DNA of 64,000 nt from Hordeum vulgare subsp. vulgare (lineage: Eukaryota; Streptophyta; Magnoliopsida; Poales; Poaceae). Location of the stretch: contig NC_058523.1 of NCBI RefSeq assembly GCF_904849725.1, positions 345,009,948 through 345,073,947 of the forward strand. Direction: 5' to 3'. The translations under genes were made by a program, and so were the position numbers. The notes below the pieces were generated by a model. The model was not told the origin of the DNA. It did not search any database and worked only from the letters and a program-made list of their open reading frames with translations. Of this stretch, positions 1 through 10,370 are shown one piece after another (position 1 is the first letter of the stretch; each line of letters begins with the position of its first letter).

Positions 1-1
1 G

Positions 2-1774
2 CTTGAGAAACTGCTGGCTAATCCTTTTACGGGAGATGGAACATCACATCCACACTTGCATCTAATCTATGTAGATGAAGTTTGTGGTTTATTTAAGCTT
101 GCAGGTTTGCCCGAGGATGAGGTAAAGAAGAAGGTCTTTCCTTTACATTTGAAGGATAAGGCGTTGATATGGTATAGGCTATGTGATGATACTGGATCAT
201 GGAACTACAATCGGTTGAAACTGGAATTTCATCAAAAGTTTTATCCTATGCATTTAGTACATCGTGATCGGAATTATATTTATAATTTTTGGCCTCGTGA
301 CAGAGAAAGCATCGCTCAAGCTTGGGGGAGACTTAAATCGATGTTATATTCATGCCCCAACCATGAGCTCTCGAGAGAAATTATCATTCAGAACTTCTAT
401 GCTCGGCTTTCTCATGATGATCGCACCATGCTTGACACTTCTTGTACCGGTTCTTTTATGAAGAGATATATTGACTTCAAATGGAATTTATTGGAGAGAA
501 TTAAAAGCAACTCTGAAGATTGGGAGCTTGAAGAAGGTAAGGAGTCAGGTATAAATTTCAAGTTTGATTGCGTTAAATTCTTTGTTGAAACAAATACTTT
601 TTGTGATTTTAGCGCTAAGTCTGGACTTGACTCTGAGATAGTAGCTTCATTGTGTGAATCTTTTGCTGCTCATATTGATCTCCCCAAAGAGAAGTGGTTT
701 AAATATCATCCTCCTTTAGAAGTCAATGTAGTGAAACCCAATCCAGTTGAAGAGAAAGTCATTGCCTATAATGATCCTATTGTTTCGAGTGCTTACATTG
801 AGAAACCACCTTTCCGTGTTAGGATAAAGGATCATTCTAAAGCTTCAACTGTGATACGTAGAGGCTACATTAGAACACCTACACCCCGTGATAAAATTAG
901 AGTTGAACCTAGCATTGCTATTATCAAACATCTTTTGTCCGACGATGTTGAGGGACATAATATTCACTTCTGTGAAGATGCTGCTAGAATTGCTAAACCT
1001 CACGCTAGAGACAAACATAGGCATGTTGTTGGCACGCATGTTGTTTCTGTTATGATAGGAGATCATTGTTATCATGGTTTATGTGACGTGGGTGCTAGTG
1101 TTAGTGCAATACCTCAATCCTTATATGATGAAATCAAAGACGAGATTGCACCTGTTGAGATAGAACCTATTGATGTCACTATTCAGCTTGCCAATAGAGA
1201 TACTATCTCCCCTATGGGAATTGTTACAGATGTTGAAATCTTGTGTGGTATAATGAAGTATCCTGCTAATTTCCTCATTCTTGCTACCGCACAAGATAGC
1301 TTTTGTCCCATCATATTTGGCAGACCTTTTCTCAATACCGTCAATGCTCATATTAACTGTGAGCAGCAAACTGTCACTGTTGGCTTTGAAGGTGTGTCAC
1401 ATGAGTTCAATTTCTCCAAGTTTGGTAGACAACCTCATGAAAAAGAGTTGCCTGGTAAGGATGAAACTATTGCCTTAGCTTGTATTGCCGTGCCTCCTAC
1501 TGATCCCTTAGAGCAATACTTTCTTGAGCATGAAAATGATATGCATATGGATGAAAGGGATGAGATAGATAGGGTTGTCTTAGAACAATATCCTATCCTT
1601 AAGAATAACTTGCATGTTGAACTGCTTGGGGATCCACCCCCACCAAAGGGTGATCCTGTGTTCGAGCTTAAACAGTTGCCTGATACTCTTAAGTATGCTT
1701 ATCTTGATGAAAAAGAGATATATCTTGTTATTATTAGTGCTACCTCTCAGAGCATGAAGAAAAGAAGTTACTAA
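2..1774 (+). CDS. gag: Gag-protease polyprotein, element A (5' partial)
   Basis: The frame is open from base 2 to a frameshift near 1740, so the true start lies left of the window. Gag is the nucleocapsid precursor that packages element RNA in cytoplasmic particles; the protease cleaves the polyprotein. The first third is Athila-type gag, with WGRLKSMLYSCPNHEL and a tryptophan- and leucine-rich helical region. Near 1085 the retropepsin-type motif CDVGASVSAIP appears, with catalytic Asp at 1085-1087, followed about 80 codons later by the conserved IIFGRPFLNT segment. The frame ends in a short out-of-frame tail after an indel compared with J. Homologous parts are at 19345-21132 and 49911-52029. 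Identification as gag-protease is secure; lineage is recalled. Confidence 0.9.
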   Translation, partial: LEKLLANPFTGDGTSHPHLHLIYVDEVCGLFKLAGLPEDEVKKKVFPLHLKDKALIWYRLCDDTGSWNYNRLKLEFHQKFYPMHLVHRDRNYIYNFWPRDRESIAQAWGRLKSMLYSCPNHELSREIIIQNFYARLSHDDRTMLDTSCTGSFMKRYIDFKWNLLERIKSNSEDWELEEGKESGINFKFDCVKFFVETNTFCDFSAKSGLDSEIVASLCESFAAHIDLPKEKWFKYHPPLEVNVVKPNPVEEKVIAYNDPIVSSAYIEKPPFRVRIKDHSKASTVIRRGYIRTPTPRDKIRVEPSIAIIKHLLSDDVEGHNIHFCEDAARIAKPHARDKHRHVVGTHVVSVMIGDHCYHGLCDVGASVSAIPQSLYDEIKDEIAPVEIEPIDVTIQLANRDTISPMGIVTDVEILCGIMKYPANFLILATAQDSFCPIIFGRPFLNTVNAHINCEQQTVTVGFEGVSHEFNFSKFGRQPHEKELPGKDETIALACIAVPPTDPLEQYFLEHENDMHMDERDEIDRVVLEQYPILKNNLHVELLGDPPPPKGDPVFELKQLPDTLKYAYLDEKEIYLVIISATSQSMKKRSY

Positions 1775-3335
1775 AAACTCTGAGAAAGCACCGTGCTGCT
1801 ATTGGATATACTCTTGATGATCTTAAGGGCATTAGTCCCACTCTACGCCAGCACAAGATTAAAACTGATCCTGATTCCAAACCAGTTGCTGATCATCAAA
1901 GGAGATTAAATCCTAAGATGAAAGAAGTAGTGAGAAAAGAAATACTAAAGCTCCTGGAAGCAGGTATTATCTATCTTGTTGCTCACAACGATTGGGTGAG
2001 TCCGGTGCATTGCGTCCCTAAGAAGAGAGGTATTATCATAGTCCCTAATGATAAGGATGAATTGATCCCACAGAGGATTATTACTGGCTATAGGATGGTG
2101 ATCGATTTTAGGAAAATGAATAAAGCCACTAGGAAAGATCATTACCCTTTGCCTTTTATCGACCAAATGCTAGAAAGACTGTCTAAACACACACACTTCT
2201 GCTTTCTAGACGATTATTCTGGTTTCTCCAAAATACGAGTTGCACAATCTGATTAGGAGAAAACCACTTTCACCTGCCATTTCGGTACCTTCGCTTATAG
2301 ACGTATGCCTTTTGGCTTATGTAATGCACCTGCCACCTTTTGAAGATGTATGACGGCTATATTCTCTGACTTTTGTGAAAAGATTGTCGAGGTTTTCGTG
2401 GATGATTTCTCCGTTTATGGGTCTTCCTTTGATGATTGCCTCAGCAACCTTGATCGGGTGTCGCGTAGATGTAAAGACACCAACCTTGTCTTGAATTGGG
2501 AGAAGTGCCACTTTATGGTTAATGAAGGCATCGTCTTAGGACATAAAATTTCTGAAAGAGGTATTGAAGTCGATAAGGCTAAGGTTGATGCGGTCGAGAA
2601 AATGCCATACCCCACAGATATGAAAGGTATAAGAACTTTCCTTGGTCATGTTGGTTTCTATAGAAGGTTCATTAAAGACTTCCCTAAGATTTCTAGGCCT
2701 CTTACCAATCTCTTGCAAAAGGATATTCCTTTTGTTTTTGACGATGATTGTGAGGAAGATTCGAAATACTTAAGAAGGCTTTGATAACTGCACCTATTGT
2801 TCAACCACCTGATTGGAACTTACCTTTTGAAATCATGTGTGATGCTAGTTATTATGTTGTTGGTGCTGTTCTAGGGCAAAGAGTTGATAAGAAGTTGAAT
2901 GTTATTCACTATGCTAGTAAAACTCTCGACAGTGCCCAAAGAAACTATGCCACTTCGGAAAAGGAGTTTTTAGCAGTCGTATTTGCATGTGAAAAGTTCA
3001 GGTCTTACATAGTTGATTCCAAAGTTACTATTCACATTGATCATGCTGCTATTAAGTACCTCATGGAGAAGAAAGACGGTAAACCTAGACTTATCAGATG
3101 GGTATTCTTGCTACAAGAATTTGATTTGCACGTTGTCAACAGGAAGGATGTTGATAACCCCGTAGCAGATAACTTGTCTAAGTTGGAGAATGTTCTTGAT
3201 GACCCACAACCTATTGATGATAGCTTTCCCGATGAGCAATCGAATGTCATCAATGCTTCATGTAGTGCACCGTGGTATGCTGATTATGCAAACTATATCG
3301 TTGCAAAATATATACCACCTAGTTTCACATACTAG
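1741..3335 (+). pseudogene. pol: Reverse transcriptase-RNase H region of pol, element A (broken)
   Basis: After the frameshift near 1740 the polyprotein continues in another frame with the RT domain. Landmarks are WVSPVHCVPKK, YRMVIDFRKMNKATRKDH, YRRMPFGLCNAPATF and the catalytic motif FVDDFSVYG (Asp-Asp at 2401-2406). RNase H follows, with MCDAS (first acidic residue), [19 protein letters not shown] and HIDHAAIKYL, where Thr is usual in place of Ile. These convert element RNA into double-stranded cDNA. Breaks: TAG near 2254, TGA near 2341, a frameshift near 2760, and TAG at 3333-3335. J shows the same domain order without these particular stops. The RT catalytic pair is intact but the reading frame is not. 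Confidence 0.9.
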
Positions 3336-4655
3336 CAAAAGAAGAAATTCTTCTTTGACTTGAGACATTACTTTTGGGATGATCCTCACCTTTATAAGGA
3401 AGGAGTAGATGGTGTTATTAGACGTTGTGTACCTGAACATGAACAGGGACATATCCTACAGAAGTATCACTCCAAGGACTACGGAGGACACCATGCGGGA
3501 GATAGAACTGCACACAAGGTATTGCAATGAGGTTTCTATTGGCCCACTCTCTTCAAGGATGCCCGTAATTTTGTCTTGTCTTGTGACAAATGTCAAAGAG
3601 TAGGTAATATCGGTATACGTGAGGAAATGCCTATGAACTATTCACTTGTTATTGAACCATCTGATGTTTGGTGCTGTGATTATATGGGACATTTTCCAAA
3701 ATCCAACGGGTATACTCATATCCTAGTTGTTGTTGATTACGTCACTAAGTGGGTAGAAGCTATCCCCACTAGTAGTGCTGATCACAACACCTCTATCGGG
3801 ATGCTTAAAGAAGTTATCTTCCCTAGATTTGGAGTCCCTAGATATCTAATGACCGACGGTGGTTCACATTTCATTCATGGTGCTTTCCGTAAAACGCTTT
3901 CTAAGTACGATGCCAACCATAGAATTGCGTCCCCCTATCACCCTCAGTCCAGTGGTCAAGTAGAGCTAAGTAATAGAGAGATTAAACTAATTCTGCAAAA
4001 GACTGTCAACAGGTCTAGAAAGAATTGCTCTAAGAAGCTCGATGATGCACTGTGGGCTTATAGAACTGCCTATAAGAATCCCATGGGCATGTCTCCGTAC
4101 AAAATGGTGTACGGTAAAGCATGTCATTTACCCCTTGAGCTAGAGCATAAAGCTTATTGGGCAATCAAAGAGCTCAACTTTGATTTCAAACTTGCTGGTG
4201 AGAAGAGGTTATTTGATATTAGCTCGCTTGATGAATGGAGAACTCAGGCATATGAGAATGCCAAGTTGTTCAAAGAAAAGGTTAAGAGGTGGCATGATAA
4301 GAGTATACAAAAGCGTGAGTTCAATGTAGGTGATTATGTCTTGCTATATAATTCTCGTTTAAGATTTTTTGCATGCAAGCTTCTCTCTAAATGGGAAGGT
4401 CCCTATATTGTTGAGGAAGTATATCGTTCTGGTGCTATCAAGATCAACAACACGGAAGGTAATTGCCCGAGAGTTGTAAATGGGCAGAGAATCAAGCATT
4501 ATATCTCAGGTACTCCCATAAATGTTGAAAGAAATATCAGCAATACCATAACTCCGGAAGAATACCTAAGGGATATTTATCAGCCTGTTTCCGACTCCGA
4601 AAACGAAGAGGTATGTGATTCGATAAGAAAACAGACTCCAAAACTTTTCCAGTAG
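3336..4655 (+). pseudogene. pol: Integrase, element A (upstream stops, intact core ORF)
   Basis: Integrase inserts the cDNA into the chromosome. The HHCC zinc-binding module spans about 3470-3600 (HH in [11 protein letters not shown], CxxC in SCDKCQ) and is cut by an in-frame TGA near 3528. From 3576 to 4655 the frame is open for 359 codons. It holds the catalytic core Asp in WCCDYMG, Asp in TDGGSHF and Glu in GQVELSNRE, then the C-terminal GPY/F-type module (KWEGPYIVEEVY). The TGA in the zinc finger is also present at the same codon in J. E has TTT there. The core triad is complete, so the inactivating lesions lie in the N-terminal part and in the upstream polyprotein. Confidence 0.9.
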
Positions 4656-4659
4656 GAAT

Positions 4660-4870
4660 TTTTCTCTGTTTTGGATTTTTTGAAAAAATAGAAAAATTGA
4701 AGTAGTCCGGAAAGCGCGCGAGGAGGCGACAAGCCTGCCATGCGCGGGCCCACCCCTTGGCCGCGCTTGGGGGGCTTGTGGCCACCTCATGTGCCTCCCG
4801 AACTCTGTTTTCGTGCGGAGTACTCCTTCTAGTCTGGAAAAAATCATTATATATTCTCCGTAAGGTCTGA
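4660..4870 (+). promoter_or_regulatory. LTR-promoter-like leader upstream of extra ORF, element A
   Basis: Between integrase and the extra ORF lies a GC-rich block with the inverted pair ACAAGCC...GGCTTGTGG around a GC-rich centre. A GGAAAAAATC tract and the AT run ATTATATATTC near 4847 follow. The 3' LTR of the same element has the same order at about 6790-6960: GGCCACAAGCC, GCGCGGCC, GGCTTGTGGGC, TATATG, GGAAAAAAATC. I infer an internal, diverged duplicate of the LTR promoter region that could drive the extra ORF. The similarity is seen by eye; promoter function is not shown. Confidence 0.55.
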
Positions 4871-4938
4871 CCCTTGTATCACGCAGATTTCGTCTGTTTT
4901 CGTATCGAGCTTGTTTTCTGCCGCAGATTTAGAGCAAG

Positions 4939-5262
4939 ATGTCGTCCCAGGAATCTGTGGGGGAGAACAATCTCCCTCAAGTTTATGGAGAAGTAAGTGC
5001 TGATATGAAAAGGATGGAGGTCATGGAGGCTAAGGAAAGGCTACCTAAAGAAACCAAGGGAAAAGCTAAGGAGAAGAATCAGGCATGGGATGAAGTGCAA
5101 TCTGTGCTCAACAAGGAAGAAGTTGAAGAAGTGGATTTCCTCCAACCCTACCTCCCCCTACTGTCTCCATCCTTGATTGAACTCTTGAGGTTTTGTGAAA
5201 CAACTCGTGCTCGCAATACTTATCTCACTCGTGAGACATATAATAAAGAGTGTCTTAGTTGA
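4939..5262 (+). CDS. Small extra ORF downstream of integrase (107 aa), element A
   Basis: Open from ATG 4939 (MSSQESVGENN) to TGA at 5262, 107 residues. It is charged and lysine/glutamate-rich in the middle (helical, possible coiled coil), with no signal peptide or membrane segment. The first residues match the MSSQDSEGE start of the ORFs at 46553-46966 and 59136-59551. After about residue 15 the sequence differs, and the end runs into DNA that is non-coding in the sister copies. This suggests an internal deletion or exchange. It occupies the position of the env-like ORF of Athila elements but shows no envelope features. Function unknown. Confidence 0.5.
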   Translation: MSSQESVGENNLPQVYGEVSADMKRMEVMEAKERLPKETKGKAKEKNQAWDEVQSVLNKEEVEEVDFLQPYLPLLSPSLIELLRFCETTRARNTYLTRETYNKECLS

Positions 5263-6530
5263 AGGGTTTTGCCTCTTGCCATGATCAAAAGAGTGAGGAA
5301 AGATCAAAAGCATGAAAGATCATGTAATGATCTTATGGGAAGTGATGGCTTCACATATAAAAAGAATTTTGATTGAAACTTGTTGAGGGTAGACAAACGT
5401 ATACCTTAGTCATTGTTGCAATTAATAGGAAGTGATAAGGAAGGAGAGGTTCACATATAAATACATCATCTTTGACACCATCTATGATTGTGAACACTCA
5501 CTAAACCATTACATGCTTAGAAGAAGATGTTGGACAAGGAAGACAACATAATGAATTGTGTTTTCTTGGTTCCGAACAATGTTATATGATTAGAGATCCC
5601 TTAGCATGTGACGATTGCTTCCACCTCATATTAGCCAAAACTCCCGCACCAAGTAGAGATACTACTTGTGCGTCCACAAACCTTCAACCCAGTTTTTCCA
5701 TGAGAGACCACCATACCTACCTATGGATTGAATAAGATCCCTCAAGTAAGTTATCATCGGTGCAAGCAATAAAAATTGCTCCCTAATATGTATGATCTAA
5801 TAGTGTGTGGAAAATAAGCTTTGTACGAACCTGTGATGAGGAAGACATAAAAGCGACAGACTGCATAATAAAGTCCTTTATCAAAGGAGGCAATATAAAG
5901 TGACATTCCTCCGCACTAAGAGGACACGCATCCAAACCTCAAAGGCGCATGACAACCTCTGCTTCCCTCTGCGAAGGGCCTATCTTGTACCTTTACTTTT
6001 TGCCCTTGAAAGAGTCATGGTGATCTTCACCAATTCCTTGTTCCGCCTTTATCTTGGCTAACTTCATATGCTTGGGAAAGATCTATATTCATATGTCAAC
6101 TTGGAAGTAAGTATTCATGAATTATTATTGTTGACATTACCCTTGAGGTAAGCAGTTGGGAGGCAAAATTATAAGCCCCTATCTTTCTCTGTTACCAGCT
6201 GAAACTTTGATCTCATGATACCACGTGAGTTGTAGAAATTGTAGAGAACGAAAAGATGATTGAGTATGTGGATTTGCTTTACAAGCTCTTTGACTCTTTC
6301 TGATGTTGTGATAAATTGCAATTGCTTCAATGACTAAAGGCTATCGGTTGCTATTTCTCGGTAAGATTCTTGATCCATACTTTACTTTGTGAAGGAATTG
6401 TCACTTTAGCATGACAGATTATATGTTGGTACTGTTGTTCTGATCATGATCATGATGCATGCATGTTCGTATTTTGTTTTGTCGGCACCTCTCTCCCTAA
6501 ACATGTGGACATATTTATTGAGCTAGGCTT
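5263..6530 (+). other. 3' untranslated internal region, element A
   Basis: No coding capacity seen. It contains two blocks conserved in all the Athila-like copies here: CCATACCTACCTATGG at 5711-5726 and CCCTCTGCGAAGGGCCTAT near 5965-5983. The rest is AT-rich and aligns by eye with 16250-17729, 25000-26416, and the reverse complements of 45053-46500 and 57643-59080. Confidence 0.7.
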
Positions 6531-6567
6531 TCGCTTGAGGACAAGCGAGGTCTAAGCTTGGGGGAGT
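6531..6567 (+). promoter_or_regulatory. AGGA-loop hairpin and polypurine tract, element A
   Basis: A perfect hairpin TCGCTTG-AGGA-CAAGCGA lies at 6531-6548. Five bases later comes the polypurine tract TAAGCTTGGGGGAGT (6553-6567), directly against the LTR start TGATACG at 6568. The tract primes plus-strand cDNA synthesis. The hairpin recurs in the same place in D, E, J, K, I and B. Confidence 0.8.
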
Positions 6568-8091
6568 TGATACGTCCATTTTGCATCATGCTTTCATGTT
6601 GATATTTATCGCTTCTTGGGAAGTTATTTCACTTCACGGTACAATACTTATGCATTTTATCTCTTATTTTGCAAGGTTTACTTGAAGAGGGAGAATGCCG
6701 GCAGCTGGAATTCTGGCCTGAAAACGGAGCAAAGTTGAGATACCTATTCTGCGCAATTCCAAACGTCGTAAAAATCAACGAGGATTTTTTCGGGATTTAT
6801 AAAAAATACTGGCCGAAGAAGTGCCAGAGGGGTGCGAGCAGGTGGCCACAAGCCTGCTAGGCGCGGCCACCCCCTCGTCGCGCCTAGGGGGCTTGTGGGC
6901 ACCCAGCTGGCCCTTTGGCTCCCCCTTCTGCTATATGAAGGGTTTCGTCCGGAAAAAAATCAGGAGGAGGCTTTTTCGAGGATTCGCCGCCGCCACGAGG
7001 CGGAACTTGAGCATAACCAATCTAGAGCTCCGGCAGGACGATCCTGCCGGGGAAACTTCCCTCCCGGAGGGGGAAATCATCACCATCGTCATCACCAACA
7101 CTCCTCTCATCGGAGGGGACTCATCACCATCAACATCTTCATCAGCACCATCTCATCTCCAAACCCTAGTTCATCTCTTGTAACCAATCTCCGCCTCCCG
7201 ACTCCGATTGGTACTTGTAAGGTTGCTAGTAGTGTTAATTACTCTTTGTAGTTGATGCTAGCTAGTTGGATTACTTGGTGGAAGAGTTTATGTTCAGATC
7301 CTTGATGCTACTCATTACCTCTCTGTTCATGAATATGATTATTCTTTGTGAGTAGTTACTTTTGTTCCTGAGCAAATGGGATAAGTCATGCTAATAATAG
7401 TCATGTGAATTTGGTATTCGCTTGATATTTTGATGTGTTGTATGTTGTTTTTCCTCTAGTGGTGTTATGTGAACGACGACTACATAAAACTTCACCATTA
7501 TTTGGGCCTAGAGGAAGGCATTGGGAAGTAGTAAGGAGATGATGGGTTGCTAGAGTGACAAAATCTTAAACCCTAGTTTATGTGTTGCTTCGTAAGGGGC
7601 TGATTTGGATCCGGTAGTTTAATGCTATGTTTAGACTTTGTCATAATTCTTCTTTCGTAGTTGCGGAGGCTTGCGAGAGGGGTTAATCATAAGTGGGATG
7701 CTTGTCCAAGTAAGGGCAATACCCAAGCGCCGGTCCACCCACATATCAAACTATCAAAGTAACGAACGTGAATCATATGAACATACTGAAAATTAGCATG
7801 ACAGAAATTCCCGTGTGTCCTCGGGAGCGTTTTTCCTCCTATAAGACTTTTTCCAGGCTTGTCCCTTGCTACAAAAGGGATTGGGCCAGTCTGTTGCACC
7901 GTTGTTACTTTTATTACTTGTTGCTTGCTACGAGTCACTTCACCACACAACCACTTGTTACCGATAATTTCAGTGCGTGCAGATATTACCTTGCTGAAAA
8001 CCACTTGTCAGATTCTTCTGCTCCTCATTGGGTTCGACACTCTTACTTATCGAAAGGACTACGATAGATCCCCTATACTTGTGGGTCATCA
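6568..8091 (+). repeat. 3' LTR of element A (1524 bp)
   Basis: Begins TGATACGTCC right after the polypurine tract and ends TACTTGTGGGTCATCA, giving canonical TG...CA ends. It matches by eye the LTRs at 17767-19242, 26454-27971, 43491-45015, 52136-53660 and 56083-57605. It contains a GC-rich inverted repeat near 6840-6900 and a TATA-like box at 6932. ORFs inside it are incidental. Confidence 0.92.
6930..6938 (+). promoter_or_regulatory. TATA-like box in LTR of element A
   Basis: TATATG in the context TTCTGCTATATGAAGGG, about 360 bp into the LTR. The same box is kept in the sister LTRs at 18126, 26820 and, on the minus strand, 44641, 53286, 57233 and 60919. Position and conservation suggest the core promoter for genomic RNA; this is inferred. 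Confidence 0.5.
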
Positions 8092-8353
8092 GTAGGACAT
8101 AGGATTTTACCTCCTCAAGAGGGCCCGAACTTGGGTAAATAATGTCTCCCCTTTTCTCCTGCAATGCATCATTCCAAGTTCCATAGTTAGGGACCCCCTA
8201 CTCGAGATCTGCCAGTTTTGACACCGACTTTGGTGCTATCATTGAGAGTTCCATTGTTGGATCCCCGAAAGGATTGATCTCTCGCCTGATCATCAGCGAT
8301 TGAATCAGCAACGGGGGCATCTTCGACCCCGAACATGTCCTCACGCTCGGGAG
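8092..8353 (+). other. Element X: end of 5' LTR, primer-site region and leader
   Basis: The LTR end reads about CTGCCAGTTTTGACACCGAC (ending near 8228). It is followed by TGGTGCTATCATTGAGAG, which sits where a primer binding site should be but which I cannot match to a tRNA with confidence. The leader then runs to the insertion of B at 8353. The first five bases, GTAGG, are the right flank of A. Confidence 0.6.
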
Positions 8354-10333
8354 TGATGTCTACTACACAACCTTCTTCTTGTATACTCATGTTGGTCCTC
8401 CAAGCGCAAAGTTTTGTAGGACAGTAGCAAATTTCCCTCAAGTGGATGACCTAAGGTTTATCAATTCGAGGGAGGCGTAGGATGAAAGATGGTCTCTCTC
8501 AAGCAACCCTGCAATCAAATAACAAAGAGTCTCTTGTGCCTCCAACACACCCAATACAATGGTAAATTGTATAGGTGCACTAGTTAGGCAAAGAGATGGT
8601 GATACAAGTGCAATATGGATGGTAGGTATAGGTTTTTGTAATCTGAAAATATAAAAACAGAAAGGTAACAAATAGTAAACAACGAACAAAACTTTGTATA
8701 AATGCTTGGAAACAAGGCAGAGGGTCCATACTTTCGCTAGTGCAAATTCTCTCAACAATACTAACATAGTTGAATCATATACAAATCCCTCACGTACGAC
8801 AAAGAGTTCACTCCAAAGTCACAAATAGCGGAGAACAAAAGAAGAAATTATTGTAGGGTACGAAACCACCTCAAAGTTATCTTTTCAGATCAATCTTATG
8901 AGCTATCCCTACAAGTGTCACGAACAGCCCTAGAGTTCATACTAAAATGACACCTTAAGATACACATCAACCAAAACCCTAATGTCACCTAGATACTCCG
9001 ATGTCACCACAAGTACCCATGGGCATGATTATATGATATGCATCAAATAATTCCAGATTCGTCATGTTCAATCCAACACAAAGAACTTCAAACAGTGCCC
9101 CAAATTTTCTAACGGAAAGTCAAGACGAAAACATGTGCCACCCCCTATGCATAGATTCCCAAGGTCATGGAACCCGCAAGTTGATCACCAAAATATACAT
9201 CAAGTGGATCAATAGAACATCCCATTGTCACCACAGATATCCCATTGCAAGACATACATCAAGTGGTCTCAAATCTTTAAAGACTCAATTCGATAAGAAA
9301 ACTTGAAAGGGGAAACACAATTCATCACAAGAAGATAGAGAGGGTAAAACTCCATATGATTCATCTATATTAATAAAGCTCGCGATGCATCAAGATCATG
9401 CCATCTCAAGAACACGAGAGGGAGAGAGATTAAACACATAGCTACTAGTACATACCCTAAGCCCCGAGGAGGATCACTCACACATTATCATGGTGAGAAA
9501 CGGATATTTGTTAATGGAGAGGTGCAACCCCGAAGAGATGGAGGCGATGGCGGCCACGGCACCGGCGACGGGCGACGGCGGTAGCGACGGGCGGCGGCCC
9601 CTTACCCCTCCTTCTTCCTTGGTCTTGGTGCTGCAATGGAGGAGTCTCTTCCCTTCTTATCTTCTCCCAAGGGAGAGGCAAATTCGTGGCTCTTGATGGC
9701 TCTACAAAATTAAGGTTTTTCTCTCCTTATATGTGCCTCTGTGGTGCTCTATGGTCCTCCGATGGATGGACCCTTGATCCAATGGCTCTCGAAAACCTCT
9801 AGAAGTTTCCTAGGGGATCCTCATAGCCCTCATGAGTCTCTAAAGTCGTGACTTGGCCGAATATATCAGATATGTTAAGAGTTGGACTTAATCACGTCAA
9901 CAATTCTCGTGATCCCGTAATCAGATATTTTCCTTTAGTAAAATGGCTCTCTAGACTGCATACGAACTCCGTTTTGGAAAACTTTGTAGCCCAGAGTCAT
10001 TGCCATAAAATTCCCCACACTTTCCTAGTTATAGAATTTTCCATTTGACACTATCGTCGGGGGTAAAACGGATGATCTCCAAAAATTGTTTGTGGAAAGA
10101 TTTCAGGAGAGTCAGAGTCCTCCAACAAGGCTCCTTTTGCATTTTTTCGATAATTTCTAAATAATTCTTACAAATTAAAGTGTGAAACAAGAACTTGTGC
10201 AATTTTTCAACCATTGATAGGTTACTCCCAAAAAATAGTATAAAGTTGTAGTAAAATGATTGTAAAACATCTAAGAATGGTAACATAAGAGCATGGAACA
10301 AGTAAAACTTATAAATACGTTGAAGACGTATCA
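8354..10333 (-). repeat. 3' LTR of element B (1980 bp)
   Basis: In plus-strand reading it runs from TGATGTCTACTACACAACC to GAAGACGTATCA. The right-hand LTR repeats both ends but lacks the part corresponding to about 9211-9937. The open frame at 9490-9696 inside it is a GC-rich LTR segment, not a gene. Confidence 0.9.
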
Positions 10334-10370
10334 GCATCCCCAAGCTTAATTCCTGCTCGTCCTCGAGTAG
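10334..10370 (-). promoter_or_regulatory. Polypurine tract and AGGA-loop hairpin, element B
   Basis: On the minus strand the hairpin CTACTCG-AGGA-CGAGCAG (10353-10370) precedes the tract AAGCTTGGGGATGC (10334-10347), which abuts the LTR. Loop and position match the A family; the stem sequence differs while pairing is kept at six of seven positions. Confidence 0.75.

Larger units (their letters stand above)
1..8091 (+). mobile_element. Element A: Athila-like Ty3/gypsy LTR retrotransposon, 5' truncated by window
   Basis: Order seen: gag-protease, RT, RNase H, integrase, small extra ORF, long 3' UTR, polypurine tract, 3' LTR. Protease before RT and integrase last is the gypsy order. The gag, RT and integrase text resembles the Athila lineage, which carries an extra ORF downstream of pol. 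The window starts inside gag, so the 5' LTR and left target duplication are not visible. The right flank (GTAGG, 8092-8096) enters the LTR of element X. Pol is broken by stops and frameshifts, so this copy is defective. Confidence 0.93.

Noticed and set aside
9490..9696. 68-aa open frame with Ala/Thr/Gly-rich start
   Set aside because: Inside the LTR of B, in its GC-rich part; absent from the other LTR because of a deletion.
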